The position numbers and the translations under genes were made by a program. A model generated the notes under the pieces. It worked only from the letters and a program-made list of their open reading frames with translations. It was not told the origin of the DNA and searched no databases. Positions 8,452-17,066 of a stretch of DNA of 64,000 nt are shown in pieces; position 1 is the stretch's first letter, and each line of letters opens with the position of its first letter. Origin of the DNA: Streptomyces sp. F63 (GTDB lineage: Bacteria; Actinomycetota; Actinomycetes; Streptomycetales; Streptomycetaceae); NCBI RefSeq assembly GCF_018070345.1, contig NZ_JAGPXX010000004.1, forward strand, positions 1 to 64,000, in the 5' to 3' direction.

Positions 8452-9159
8452 TCAGTCGAGGATGTGCCGCAGATACGCGCGCGGGTCGTCGAGGTAGCGG
8501 CGCCAGTGGTCGACCAGGGCGAGGTCGCTCCACTCCGTCCGGCGCATGCCGTGGTCGCCGACCTCGACGATGTCCGCGCCCGGCAGGGCGGTCAGCAGCG
8601 GGGAGTGGGTGGCGCAGACGACCTGGCCGCCGTTCTTCACCAACTGGTCCAGGTGGCCGAGGAGTTCCAGGCAGGAGGAGAAGGAGAGAGCGGCCTCCGG
8701 CTCGTCCATGACGTACAGCCCGGGGCGGAGGAACTTGCCCCGGAACGCCGCGAGGAAGCCCTCGCCGTGGCTGACCGAGTCGGGGGCGAAGCCTTCCCGG
8801 TCGAGCGCGTCGAGGGCCGTCTCGGCGCGCAGGAAGAAGCCCTTGCGGGCCGCCCAGTTGCCGAGCATGCGGCGTCCGCGCGGCGCCGCTTCGAAGCGGA
8901 TGCGCTCGCCGAGGACCGACTTGCCGCGGTGGCTGGCGTAGCGCCAGTCGTGCGAGCCACCGTAGGGGTCCAGGCCGAAGGCTTCGGCGAGGGCCTCGAC
9001 CAGGGTGGACTTGCCCGAGCCGTTCTCGCCGACGAGGAAGGTCACCGGCGCCGTGAAGCGCAGCCCGTCCGCGAGGAGGCCGCGCACACAGGGCACGGAC
9101 CAGGGCCACTCCCCCTCGTCGTGCGACTCCACATGTGCGTACGCGCGTTCGACGATCAC
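8452..9159 (-). CDS. AAA/ABC-type ATPase, stand-alone
   Basis: 235-residue ABC-fold ATPase without a transporter domain. Walker A is GENGSGKST (about 43-51), the signature-like region SVSHGEGFLAAF, Walker B LYVMDEPEAAL and the H-loop CATHSPLL. The layout resembles SMC/OLD-like predicted ATPases that act on DNA or RNA or in phage resistance rather than transport. GTG start. It lies alone after the relic region; no nuclease or toxin gene is next to it, so a defence role cannot be argued from context. The promoter-side interval (9160-9279) holds a 22-bp GC repeat. Confidence 0.8.
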   Translation of the reverse strand: MIVERAYAHVESHDEGEWPWSVPCVRGLLADGLRFTAPVTFLVGENGSGKSTLVEALAEAFGLDPYGGSHDWRYASHRGKSVLGERIRFEAAPRGRRMLGNWAARKGFFLRAETALDALDREGFAPDSVSHGEGFLAAFRGKFLRPGLYVMDEPEAALSFSSCLELLGHLDQLVKNGGQVVCATHSPLLTALPGADIVEVGDHGMRRTEWSDLALVDHWRRYLDDPRAYLRHILD

Positions 9160-9222
9160 GGGCCGAGTCTCGCACAGGACCGGGCGCAGCGGACGTGCGC
9201 GGCGCGGCCGGTGGTGGCGTCC

Positions 9223-9262
9223 GGGCGGGCACGGGACCGGGTGCGGGCGGGCACGGGACCGG
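9223..9262. repeat. 22-bp direct repeat, two copies
   Basis: GGGCGGGCACGGGACCGG occurs at 9223-9240 and again at 9245-9262, period 22, with a degenerate third start after it. It sits between the 5' end of the ATPase gene and the 3' end of the PAS-ANTAR gene. No function is visible. Confidence 0.5.
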
Positions 9263-9279
9263 TGCGGGCGGGCGGGACG

Positions 9280-10056
9280 TTACCGGGGGCCCGGCAGCAG
9301 CGGCCCCGGCGGGGCGGTCTCGGCCAGGCGCACCAGGGCGCCGGCGATGTCGCGGAGCTTCATGCTGGTGCGCTGGGAGAGGGTGACCAGCAGCTGGAAG
9401 GCGTCCTCGGGAGCGCAGCGGCGTTCGGCCTGGACGATGCCGATGGCCTGGTCGATCACACCGCGCGAGCGCAGGGCCTGCTGGAGCTGGGCGATCTCCT
9501 GTTCCAGCTCGCGCCGGCGTCCGGTGTCGTCGGCGGTCTGCTCGACGTGCTCCGCGTAGCGCCGCTGGGCGACCGCGGTGTGGGTGCGGGCGGCGGGGGT
9601 GCCGGCCTGCCCGTAGGCGCGTTCGACGCGCCGCAGGTCCTCGTGGAAGGCGGTGACGTCCTCGACGTGGTGCAGGAGCGCGGTGATCTCGCCGCCGGGG
9701 CCGGTGACGGGGCTGTTGACCGGGCTCCAGTGCATGTCGCGGAAGCCAGTCGGGCTGTCCCGGAAGGGAACGGGATACCTCTGGACCTTCATGGTGTCCA
9801 CGCCCGCCCCGCTCAGGACGCGCCGCAGCGAGGCGCCCAGATTCGCCACCCCGTCCGCCTGCGGGTCGTGGGGGTTGTCGGGGAAGGCGTCGAACACGTG
9901 CAGCTGGAGCAGTTCATCCCGCTCCCGGTACGTCGCCGACGCATAGGCGCGGTTGACGTCGCTGATCACCAGATCGGTGGTGAGGACGAGGAGGGGCGCG
10001 GTCGTGGCGTGGAAGACAGCCTCGAAGTCGCGGGGGGACGCGTCGGACGGTGACAT
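9280..10056 (-). CDS. PAS-ANTAR RNA-binding regulator
   Basis: 258-residue cytosolic regulator. Residues about 10-135 are a PAS sensor (FEAVFHATTAPLLVLTTDLVISDVNRAY, later HHVEDVTAFHEDL). A coiled coil around 150-190 (RRRELEQEIAQLQQAL) links to an ANTAR domain (LRSRGVIDQAIGIVQAERRCAPEDAFQLLVTLSQ). ANTAR domains bind paired stem-loops in nascent mRNA and prevent termination. The PAS signal is unknown. The gene ends 18 or so bases after an MFS gene start region on the opposite side and has its own ATG at 10056. Confidence 0.9.
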   Translation of the reverse strand: MSPSDASPRDFEAVFHATTAPLLVLTTDLVISDVNRAYASATYRERDELLQLHVFDAFPDNPHDPQADGVANLGASLRRVLSGAGVDTMKVQRYPVPFRDSPTGFRDMHWSPVNSPVTGPGGEITALLHHVEDVTAFHEDLRRVERAYGQAGTPAARTHTAVAQRRYAEHVEQTADDTGRRRELEQEIAQLQQALRSRGVIDQAIGIVQAERRCAPEDAFQLLVTLSQRTSMKLRDIAGALVRLAETAPPGPLLPGPR

Positions 10057-10082
10057 GTCCAGAACCTAACCCGTCCCGGCTG

Positions 10083-11723
10083 TCACTCTCTGCTCAGGGC
10101 CCCGGCCCCGGCCCCGGGCAGCACCGCACCCCCGGAGCCGCCCGGGGGGCCGTCCGCGGACGGCTCCTCGGCCTGCCGGCCCTCGGCCTGCCGGTCCGCC
10201 GCCGGTCCCGTCTCCAGGACGACACGCGCCCGCGGCCGGTCGAGGTTCAGCCCGGCCAGGGCGACGAGCACGACGAGGGCGAAGGCGGCACCGCCCAGGG
10301 CGAAGCTCAGCGTGTACTGGCTCTCGGCGGGCAGCGCGGGCGCACCCGGCGGCAGGTCCGGCAGGGTGCCCGCAGCGAGGAGCGCGGTGATGACGGCGCT
10401 CGCCACGGAGCTGCCCACCGACCGGGAGATCGAGTTGAGGCCGCCCGCGATACCGCTCTGGTGCGCCGGTACGCCGGCGACGATGAACGCGGGCAGGGTG
10501 GCGAAGCCGAAGGCCACGGCGATGCCGGTCAGGACGCCCCCGGTGACGACCGCCGCGGGCGTGCCGTGGGCGAGGGCGAGCACGGCGAAGCCGGCGACAC
10601 CCGCGCCGGCTCCGGCGGCCAGGGTGATCCGGGGGCCGAGCCGGTGCGCCAGCACTCCGCCGAGCCGGGCCGCCGCGAGCGAGGCCGTCGCTCCCGGGAG
10701 CAGGTAGACGACGGAGGCCCGCAGCACGGAGGCGCCGAAGCCGTACCCCGCGATGTCCGGGGGCGTCTGCACCAGATACGAGACGCCGATGAACTGGGTG
10801 AACAGGCCGAAACCGAGCAGCACTCCGGCGATGTTGGTGAAGAGCACGGGCCGCAGCAGGAACATCCGCAGATCCACCATCGGCTCCCGCACCCGGCGCT
10901 CCACCAGCACCCACACGGACGTCGCCACCGCCGCGCCCGCGAGGCAGCCGAGCACCCGGGGCGAGTCCCAGCCCCAGGTGTTTCCCTGGGACACCGGTAG
11001 CAGGAAGAGCACCAGGGCGGTGGCCAGGAGGGCCGCCCCCGCCCAGTCCGTGCGCCCGCCCGCGGGCTCCGGGGACGGCGGCACGGCCAGGGCGACGGCG
11101 GCCAGTGCGACGGCCGACAGTGCGGTGGCGAGCCAGAAGACGCGGTCGTAGCCGGCCTCGGGTCCCCGGGTGAGCAGTCCCGCGCCGACCAGTGCGGATC
11201 CGCTGCCGAAGGCCAGGGTTCCGCTGACGAGGCCCATGGCGCCGGGCAGCCGGTCGGGGCGCACCTCGTCGCGGAGGACGGCGAGGGCGAGCGGGAAGAG
11301 CGCGGTGGAGGATCCCTGCAGGACGCGGGCGGTGATGAGCAGCGGGAGCGAGCCGGCGGTGGCGGCGAGGACGGAACCGGCGGTGGTCAGCGCCAGGACG
11401 CCGAGGAGGACGGGCCGCTTGCCGTGCTGATCGCCGAGGCGTCCCAGCAGCGGGGTGGACACGGCGGCGGAGAGCAGGGTCGCGGTGATCAGCCAGCTCG
11501 CGGCGGAGGAGCTGAGGGACAGCTCGTTCCGGATGACGGGCAGGATCGGCACGACCACGGTCTGCATCACGGAGACGACCATGGCCGCCGGCGCGAGCGC
11601 CAGGACGAGGAGAGGGCCGGGGACGGAGCCGGGGGCGGGTCCGGTGATACGGCCGGGGAGGGAGCCGCGGCCCCGGGGCGGGCGCGGTGCGCCCCGGGGC
11701 CGCGTGCGGCGTGTTGCCGGCAT
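10083..11723 (-). CDS. MFS drug/proton antiporter, 14-helix DHA2 type
   Basis: 546-residue exporter of the EmrB/QacA (DHA2) type. About 14 hydrophobic segments follow an Arg/Pro-rich cytosolic tail. Motif A is GRLGDQHGKRPVLLG near the 2-3 loop, and motif C-like glycine-rich LVSGTLAFGSGSALVGAGLL lies in helix 5. Such proteins expel lipophilic cations or antibiotics. It is last in a minus-strand series with aldehyde dehydrogenase, TetR and DJ-1 genes, so the TetR may control it. ATG at 11723; the C-terminal tail is Glu/Ala-rich and disordered. Confidence 0.9.
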   Translation of the reverse strand: MPATRRTRPRGAPRPPRGRGSLPGRITGPAPGSVPGPLLVLALAPAAMVVSVMQTVVVPILPVIRNELSLSSSAASWLITATLLSAAVSTPLLGRLGDQHGKRPVLLGVLALTTAGSVLAATAGSLPLLITARVLQGSSTALFPLALAVLRDEVRPDRLPGAMGLVSGTLAFGSGSALVGAGLLTRGPEAGYDRVFWLATALSAVALAAVALAVPPSPEPAGGRTDWAGAALLATALVLFLLPVSQGNTWGWDSPRVLGCLAGAAVATSVWVLVERRVREPMVDLRMFLLRPVLFTNIAGVLLGFGLFTQFIGVSYLVQTPPDIAGYGFGASVLRASVVYLLPGATASLAAARLGGVLAHRLGPRITLAAGAGAGVAGFAVLALAHGTPAAVVTGGVLTGIAVAFGFATLPAFIVAGVPAHQSGIAGGLNSISRSVGSSVASAVITALLAAGTLPDLPPGAPALPAESQYTLSFALGGAAFALVVLVALAGLNLDRPRARVVLETGPAADRQAEGRQAEEPSADGPPGGSGGAVLPGAGAGALSRE

Positions 11724-11827
11724 GTCGGTGTCGGTGCTTTCTGGGTGTGCGGGGCCGGCCGGGCCGGTTCGCCCGGGCGGGCCGGGCGGCGCGGCGGGGG
11801 CCAGGCGGCCCGGACCGGTGCGGGGAG

Positions 11828-13180
11828 TCAGGCGAGCGGCACGTCCAGGACGGCCTTGTGGTGGCTGAACGCGGCGAGGGAGTGACGGCCGTGGTAGTTG
11901 CCCATGCCGCTGGGGCCGACGCCGCCGAACGGCAGTTCGGGGACGGCGAGGTGGTAGATGGGCAGGCCGAAGTTGAGCGCTCCGGAGGAGGTCTCGGCGG
12001 CGAGCCGCTCCCGCGTGGTGTCGTTGTCCGTGAAGGCGTACAGGGCGAGCGGCTTGTCGCGCTCGTTGATGAAGGCGATGGCCTCGTCGAGTCCGTCCAC
12101 GGTGACGAGGGGCAGCACGGGGCCGAAGATCTCCTCGCGCATCACCGGCGCGTCCGGCCGCACGTCGGCCAGCACGGTGGGGGCGATGTACCGGTCGGCG
12201 CGGTCGTGGCTGCCGCCGGTCACCGTCCGCCCCGAGTCCAGGAGGGCGGCCACGCGGTCGAAGTGGCGCTCGTTGACGATGCGCCCGTACGCGTCGGAGG
12301 ACCGCGGGTCGGGGCCGAAGAGCTGCCCGATGGCGGCGGTGAGGGCCGGTTCGAGGGCGCGGGCGGTGTCCGGGTCGGTGAGGACGTAGTCGGGGGCGAC
12401 GCAGGTCTGCCCGGCGTTGGCGAACTTCGTCTGGGCGAGCCGCGCCGCCGTCGCGGCCACATCGGCGTCGCGGTCGACGAAGGCCGGGGATTTGCCGCCG
12501 AGTTCGAGGGTCACCGGGGTGAGGTGCTCGGCGGCCGCCTTCATGACGATGCGGCCGACGGTCCCGTTGCCGGTGTAGAAGACGTGGTCGAAGCGCTGGG
12601 CCAGCAGGGCGGTGGTCTCCGGGACTCCGCCCTCCACCACGGCGACGGCGTCGGTGTCCAGGTACTCGGGCAGCAGCCGGGCCACCAGCGCCGAGGTGGC
12701 CGGGGAGAGCTCGCTCGGCTTGGCCACCACCGCGTTGCCCGCGGCCAGCGCGCCGGCGACCGGCACCAGCAGCAGGTTGACGGGGTAGTTCCAGGCGGAG
12801 ATGACCAGGGCCACGCCCAGGGGGTCGTACTGGGTGCGGGCCGTGGTGCCCTCCGGGAAGGCGGCCTCGGGAACGCCCGCGGGCTGCGGACGCAGCCACT
12901 CCTCCAGGTGCTCCAGGTAGTGGTCGATCTCGGTGACGGTGCTGGCGATCTCCATGGAGTCGGACTCGGCGCGGCTCTTGCGGAGGTCCGTGTGGAGGGC
13001 GGCGGCGATGGCGTCGCCGTTCTCGGTCAGCAGCGCACGCAGCCGGGCGAGCTGCTGCTTGCGCCAGGCGAGCGGCTTGGTGCGCCCGCTGCGGAAGGCG
13101 GCGCGCAGGCGGCCGGCGAGGGCCGCCGCGTGCTCGGCGGTGAAGGCGGTGTCCTGGTGGGTGGTCGGGGTCGCTGTCAC
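11828..13180 (-). CDS. Aldehyde dehydrogenase, class-3-like
   Basis: 450-residue NAD(P)-dependent aldehyde dehydrogenase that oxidises aldehydes to carboxylic acids. The general base Glu lies in TLELGGKSPAFV and the nucleophilic Cys in NAGQTCVAPDYV. ISAWNYPVNL and GALAAGNAVVAKPSELSP form the cofactor pocket. VPELPFGGVGPSGMGNYHGRHSLAAFSHHK is the C-terminal block of the class-3/coniferyl-aldehyde type. I chose the GTG at 13180 because homology begins there and the longer upstream frame is Pro/Arg-rich filler. With the DJ-1 (glyoxalase-like) gene and the TetR it suggests a reactive-aldehyde response. Confidence 0.9.
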   Translation of the reverse strand: MTATPTTHQDTAFTAEHAAALAGRLRAAFRSGRTKPLAWRKQQLARLRALLTENGDAIAAALHTDLRKSRAESDSMEIASTVTEIDHYLEHLEEWLRPQPAGVPEAAFPEGTTARTQYDPLGVALVISAWNYPVNLLLVPVAGALAAGNAVVAKPSELSPATSALVARLLPEYLDTDAVAVVEGGVPETTALLAQRFDHVFYTGNGTVGRIVMKAAAEHLTPVTLELGGKSPAFVDRDADVAATAARLAQTKFANAGQTCVAPDYVLTDPDTARALEPALTAAIGQLFGPDPRSSDAYGRIVNERHFDRVAALLDSGRTVTGGSHDRADRYIAPTVLADVRPDAPVMREEIFGPVLPLVTVDGLDEAIAFINERDKPLALYAFTDNDTTRERLAAETSSGALNFGLPIYHLAVPELPFGGVGPSGMGNYHGRHSLAAFSHHKAVLDVPLA

Positions 13181-13377
13181 GGTCGTGTCCCGTTCTGTCG
13201 GAGGAGTGGTGGGAGGGGCTGCCGGGCCCCGCCCGCGGCGCTGCCGTCCGGCCGCTGGCCGGGGGTGTTCCGGTGAGGCGTCGAAGGAGCGGCGGGCGGG
13301 GGCGGAAGCGGGTGGGTGGGCGGAGGCCGGGGCGGGCACCGGGGCGGAGCGGGCGGTTCACCGCCGGGGCGCGGGGG

Positions 13378-14082
13378 TCAGGGGGCGGCTCCCGCGTCAC
13401 CGAGCAGTCCGGTGAGCAGCGCGTCCACCGCCGGGCGGAGCAGCCGTTCACCGCCGGGTACGGACTCCAGGCCGAGCACGAGGGCGATGCACATGTCGGC
13501 CGCCCCGGCGGGGTCGACCGCCCCGCCAACCGCCCGGGCCGGACCGACCGTCCCGGTGCCGCCCGGCGGCCGCCGGGCGTCCGCCGCCGGGCCGCCGGAC
13601 GGCCGGGGTTCCGCCGCGGGGCCGGCCGGCCTGTTCTCGTCCGCCTCCTCCTCGGCCGGGTCCGCGCCCCCGAGGCCCGCCTCGGTGAAGACCCGGATCA
13701 GCAGGGTGCGCAGGTCGGCGGTGAATCCGTGGCAGATGTCACCGAACAACCGGGCCTTCTCGTCGAGGAGTTCGGCGGTGTGCGGCGAGTCCCCGGACAG
13801 GTCCAGCACCAGGCGCAGCTTGGCCTCCAGGACGCCCCGGACGCGGGTGGCGGGCGGGGCGTCGGCGGAGGCGGCCCGCCGGGCCCGCTCCAGCGCCCGC
13901 GTGTGCAGGCGCTCGGCGAGCCGGCGGACCGCGTCGTCCTTGCCGCGGACGTACTGGTAGACGGCCGACCGGGACACGTTCATCGCGCCGGCGATGTCGT
14001 CGACCGTGGTGCGCCGTACGCCGTACCGGATGAGGCAGTCGTACGTGGCGTCCAGGACCTCCGTGAGCCGGTCGCCGCTCAC
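13378..14082 (-). CDS. TetR-family regulator
   Basis: 234-residue TetR-type repressor. The N-terminal helix-turn-helix is VRRTTVDDIAGAMNVSRSAVYQYVRGKDDAV. The C-terminal effector domain is variable and interrupted by a long Pro/Ala/Gly-rich insert (about 150-195), which probably loops out. The GTG at 14082 sits two bases after the DJ-1 stop, so the genes are translationally coupled. It plausibly senses an aldehyde or drug and controls the dehydrogenase and MFS pump downstream. Confidence 0.85.
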   Translation of the reverse strand: MSGDRLTEVLDATYDCLIRYGVRRTTVDDIAGAMNVSRSAVYQYVRGKDDAVRRLAERLHTRALERARRAASADAPPATRVRGVLEAKLRLVLDLSGDSPHTAELLDEKARLFGDICHGFTADLRTLLIRVFTEAGLGGADPAEEEADENRPAGPAAEPRPSGGPAADARRPPGGTGTVGPARAVGGAVDPAGAADMCIALVLGLESVPGGERLLRPAVDALLTGLLGDAGAAP

Positions 14083-14084
14083 GG

Positions 14085-14780
14085 TCAGCCCAGGGCCTTG
14101 GCCAGTTCGGCCGCGAGCGGGCCGGAGGAGGCCGGGTTCTGGCCGGTGTAGAGGTTGCGGTCGACGACGACGTTCGGGGACCAGGGCTCGGCCTCGGCGT
14201 ACTCCGCGCCCATCGCGACGAGGCGGTCCTGGAGCAGCCACTTCGCCCGGTCCGCCAGGCCCGCCTGCTGCTCCTCGGCGTTGCTGAATCCGGTGAGCCG
14301 GTAGCCGGCGAACGGCGTGCCGCCGTCCGCGCCGACGGTGGCCAGCAGCGCGGCGGGCGCGTGGCAGACCACGCCCAGGGGGCGGCCCGACGCCAGGGTC
14401 CGGGTGAGCACGGCGGCGGAGTCGGCGTTCACGGCCAGGTCCTCCATCGGGCCGTGGCCGCCGGGGTAGAAGACGGCGTCGTAGCCGGCCGGGTCCACGT
14501 CCTCCAGCTTGACGGGCCGCCGGAGTTCGCCGATCGCCGCGAGCCTCTTCGCCATCGCGTCGGCGCCCTCCGGGCCGCCGTTGACCTCCGGTGCGAGGCT
14601 CGCCTTGTCGACCGCGGGCGCGACGCCGCCCGGGGTGGCGACCACGATCTCGTGGCCCGCGGCGGTGAACACCTCGTACGGGGCCACGGCCTCCTCGGCC
14701 CAGAAGCCGGTGGGGTGCCGGGTGCCGTCGGCCAGCGTCCAGTAGTCGACGCCGGTCATCACGAACAGGATCTTTGCCAT
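14085..14780 (-). CDS. DJ-1/PfpI family protein (Hsp31/glyoxalase III-like)
   Basis: 231-residue class I glutamine-amidotransferase-like protein. The nucleophile elbow is GVVCHAPAALL with the catalytic Cys, and GYDAVFYPGGHGPMEDL carries the His/Asp region. The N-terminal HPTGFWAEEAVAPYEVFTAAGHE matches the Hsp31/DJ-1 type acting on methylglyoxal or as a chaperone. First gene of its operon, divergent from a LysR gene. ATG at 14780. Confidence 0.88.
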   Translation of the reverse strand: MAKILFVMTGVDYWTLADGTRHPTGFWAEEAVAPYEVFTAAGHEIVVATPGGVAPAVDKASLAPEVNGGPEGADAMAKRLAAIGELRRPVKLEDVDPAGYDAVFYPGGHGPMEDLAVNADSAAVLTRTLASGRPLGVVCHAPAALLATVGADGGTPFAGYRLTGFSNAEEQQAGLADRAKWLLQDRLVAMGAEYAEAEPWSPNVVVDRNLYTGQNPASSGPLAAELAKALG

Positions 14781-14970
14781 GGGGGTGCTCTCTTTCCGGG
14801 TTCGGGTCCGGGTGCCGGTCCGGGTGCCGGTTGGGTCGGTGGGCGCTCCGGTGGTCCGGCGCTCCCGTGCTCCGTGTTCTCTCTCGGGTGACGGTCTGAC
14901 GTTCTGCACTCAGAGCGTCAGTTCGCCCGCACCCCTGACCGTAGGGGGCCTCCGCTTCCGCGATCCAATA

Positions 14971-14999
14971 GGATTCACAAGATGAGAAATAGGGAATCC
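14971..14999. promoter_or_regulatory. Inverted repeat across the LysR start codon
   Basis: GGATTC (14971-14976) and GAATCC (14994-14999) form an inverted repeat around the ATG at 14982. ATCCAAT also occurs as a direct repeat at 14964 and 14996. Placement at the divergent LysR/DJ-1 junction fits autoregulation, but this is inference. Confidence 0.35.
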
Positions 15000-16019
15000 A
15001 ATGGCTCGCGGGAGGCGTCGCGGGAAGTCCCTTCCGGGCCGCACCAGGGCTCTCCGGCGGGAGCGCCGGACCCGTCGGACCGTCCGCCGGGCGCGTCCGG
15101 CTCCGGGCAGGCCCCGGCCGCGCCACTGAATCTCTCTCTGCTCCGCACCTTCCTGGCCGTGCACCGGACCGGCTCGTACACGGCCGCCGCGCCCCTGCTC
15201 GGCCTGTCCCAGCCGACCGTGACCACGCAGATCCGCGCGCTGGAACGGCACCTCGGGCGCCAGCTCTTCGAGCGGCAGTCGCGCGGGGTGGCGTCCACGC
15301 CCTTCGCCGACGACCTGGCGGACCGGGTCGCCGGCCCGATCGACGCCCTCACCGCGGTCGCCGACCGCGACCGGGCCGACGGGGACGCCGCCGCGCCGGT
15401 GCACCTCGCCGGGCCGGCCGACTTCCTCGGCTCCTGCGCCCTGCGCGTCCTCGCACCGCTGGTCGCCCGCGGTGTGCGGCTGCGGGTCGCCACCGGCCTC
15501 TCCGACGACCTGCTGGAGGGCCTCCGGGCCGGCCGCCACGACCTGGTCGTCTCCTCCCGCCGGCCGCGCGGCCGCACCCTGGAGTCCGTACCGCTGGCGG
15601 ACGAGGAGTTCGTCCTGGTCGCCTCGCCCGGGTGGGCCCGGCGGATCGGCCCGGACCGGGTCGCCGCCGAGGGGCCGGCCGCCCTGTGCGGGGTACCGCT
15701 GGTGACGTACGCGGAGGACCTGCCCATCGCCCGCCGCTACTGGCGCCACGTCTTCGGCCGGCGTCTCACCGGGCAGGCCGCGCTGACCATGCCGGATCTG
15801 CGGGGTGTGCTGACGGCCGTCGCCGCCGGGGCCGGCTTCACCGTCCTGCCGAGCTACCTGTGCCGGGCCGAACTCGCCTCGGGCGCCCTGGTCCCGCTGC
15901 TCGACCCGGAGGACCCGCCCATCAACACGGCCTATCTCGTCCAGCGCCCCGGCACCGCGGACAACCCGCATGTGGCGCTGGTCCGCGACCATCTGCTGAG
16001 CGAGTCCCGCACCTGGTGA
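14982..16019 (+). CDS. LysR-family regulator with disordered N-terminal extension
   Basis: 345-residue LysR regulator. The winged helix-turn-helix begins late, at about residue 49 (LNLSLLRTFLAVHRTGSYTAAAPLLGLSQP, then TVTTQIRALERHLGRQLFER), after a Ser/Pro/Gly-rich extension. The two-lobe inducer domain follows, with VTYAEDLPIARRYWRHVFGR and VAAGAGFTVLPSYLC. No in-frame ATG or GTG lies between the extension and the HTH, so the ATG at 14982 (AGGA upstream) is the only visible start. It probably controls the divergent DJ-1-led operon. Confidence 0.88.
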   Translation: MRNRESNGSREASREVPSGPHQGSPAGAPDPSDRPPGASGSGQAPAAPLNLSLLRTFLAVHRTGSYTAAAPLLGLSQPTVTTQIRALERHLGRQLFERQSRGVASTPFADDLADRVAGPIDALTAVADRDRADGDAAAPVHLAGPADFLGSCALRVLAPLVARGVRLRVATGLSDDLLEGLRAGRHDLVVSSRRPRGRTLESVPLADEEFVLVASPGWARRIGPDRVAAEGPAALCGVPLVTYAEDLPIARRYWRHVFGRRLTGQAALTMPDLRGVLTAVAAGAGFTVLPSYLCRAELASGALVPLLDPEDPPINTAYLVQRPGTADNPHVALVRDHLLSESRTW

Positions 16020-16065
16020 CCCGGCGGGCCGCGGGGCGGCCGCCGCCGGCGCCGCCCGGGGGACG

Positions 16066-16920
16066 TCAGTCACCGGCGTGCGCCGTCAGATGTTCCAGCA
16101 TCAGGCGGTTCAGCACGCCGGGGGCCTCCTCGGGCACCCAGTGGCTGACGCCCCGCAGGCGCTCGAAGCGGTAGGGCCCCTTGACGTGGCGCCCGGTCTC
16201 CTCGGCCGCGGCGGGGCCGAAGGCCGTGTCCTCCGTGCCCCAGACGTACAGCGCGGGCACACCGGTGGCACCGATCGCGTGGCGGGGGCGGGGGGCCCGG
16301 TACCAGTTCAGCGCCCCGGTCAGGGCGCCCGGCCGCGACAGGTGCCGCACGTACTCCTCGACCCGCCGCGCCGGGACCCCGCCGCCGTAGAGGGCGCGCA
16401 GTTCCCGGGCGCCGTCCGCGAGCATGCGCCGCTCGGTCGCCGGGTCCCGCCACTCGATCATGTACCGCGAGCGCTCCCGCTGGTCCGGGTCGGTGCGGAG
16501 GGTGCGCGCCAGGGCGCCCGGGTGCGGGGTGGACACGACGGTGAGGGTGCGCAGCCGGTCCGGGTGGGCGTCGGCGGTCCACCAGGCCACCGCGCCGCCC
16601 CAGTCGTGGCCGACCAGATCGAAGACCGGCCAGCCGAGTGCACCGGTGATCGCCACCACGTCGGCGACGAGGGAGTCCATGCCGTAGGCGGCGGGGTCCT
16701 CCGGGCGGACCCCGGTCGCGTACCCCCGCTGGTCGGGCGCGGCCACCCGGAACCCCTCGGCCGCCAGGGCGGCGATCTGCCCCTCCCAGCCGAGCCCGGT
16801 CTGCGGGAAACCGTGCAGCAACAGGACCGGACGGCCGTCCTCGGGCCCGGCGACGAACGCCTCGAACACTCCGCGGGAGGTCGGGATCCCCACCTGAACG
16901 GCCATGCTCCACCACTCCAT
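16066..16920 (-). CDS. Alpha/beta hydrolase, epoxide-hydrolase type
   Basis: About 284-residue alpha/beta hydrolase. HGFPQTGLGWEGQ is the oxyanion region, VGHDWGGAVAWW the nucleophile elbow with Asp, an acidic residue sits in VWGTEDTAFG, and the closing His in GVSHWVPEEAPG. An Asp nucleophile in GHDWGG is typical of epoxide hydrolases and haloalkane dehalogenases. Starts at 16920 or 16905 are possible. The 16920 ATG abuts an operator-like palindrome and may be leaderless. It converges with the LysR gene. Confidence 0.88.
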   Translation of the reverse strand: MEWWSMAVQVGIPTSRGVFEAFVAGPEDGRPVLLLHGFPQTGLGWEGQIAALAAEGFRVAAPDQRGYATGVRPEDPAAYGMDSLVADVVAITGALGWPVFDLVGHDWGGAVAWWTADAHPDRLRTLTVVSTPHPGALARTLRTDPDQRERSRYMIEWRDPATERRMLADGARELRALYGGGVPARRVEEYVRHLSRPGALTGALNWYRAPRPRHAIGATGVPALYVWGTEDTAFGPAAAEETGRHVKGPYRFERLRGVSHWVPEEAPGVLNRLMLEHLTAHAGD

Positions 16921-16934
16921 ACCAACTGGTCGGT
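16921..16934. promoter_or_regulatory. TetR-type operator-like palindrome at the hydrolase start
   Basis: ACCAACTGGTCGGT, adjoining the start codon, agrees at 12 of 14 positions with the symmetric sequence ACCGACCGGTCGGT, a form used by several actinobacterial TetR repressors. Bound protein would block a leaderless or short-leader hydrolase transcript. No regulator gene is adjacent. Confidence 0.4.
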
Positions 16935-17066
16935 CCAGCTTTTGGCAGGGAAGGTGATCTGTCAAGCGAGCTGTGCCCCCGCACGGTGTTCCGCGGGCCG
17001 CCGGTGTTCCACGGCCCAACGGCCCCCCGGCGGGCGGGCTCCGCGCCCGCCCGCCGGGGCCCCGCG

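Noticed and set aside
10083..16920. Secondary-metabolite gene cluster
   Set aside because: There is a pump, regulators, a dehydrogenase and hydrolases but no core synthase, so a stress or detoxification group is the simpler reading.
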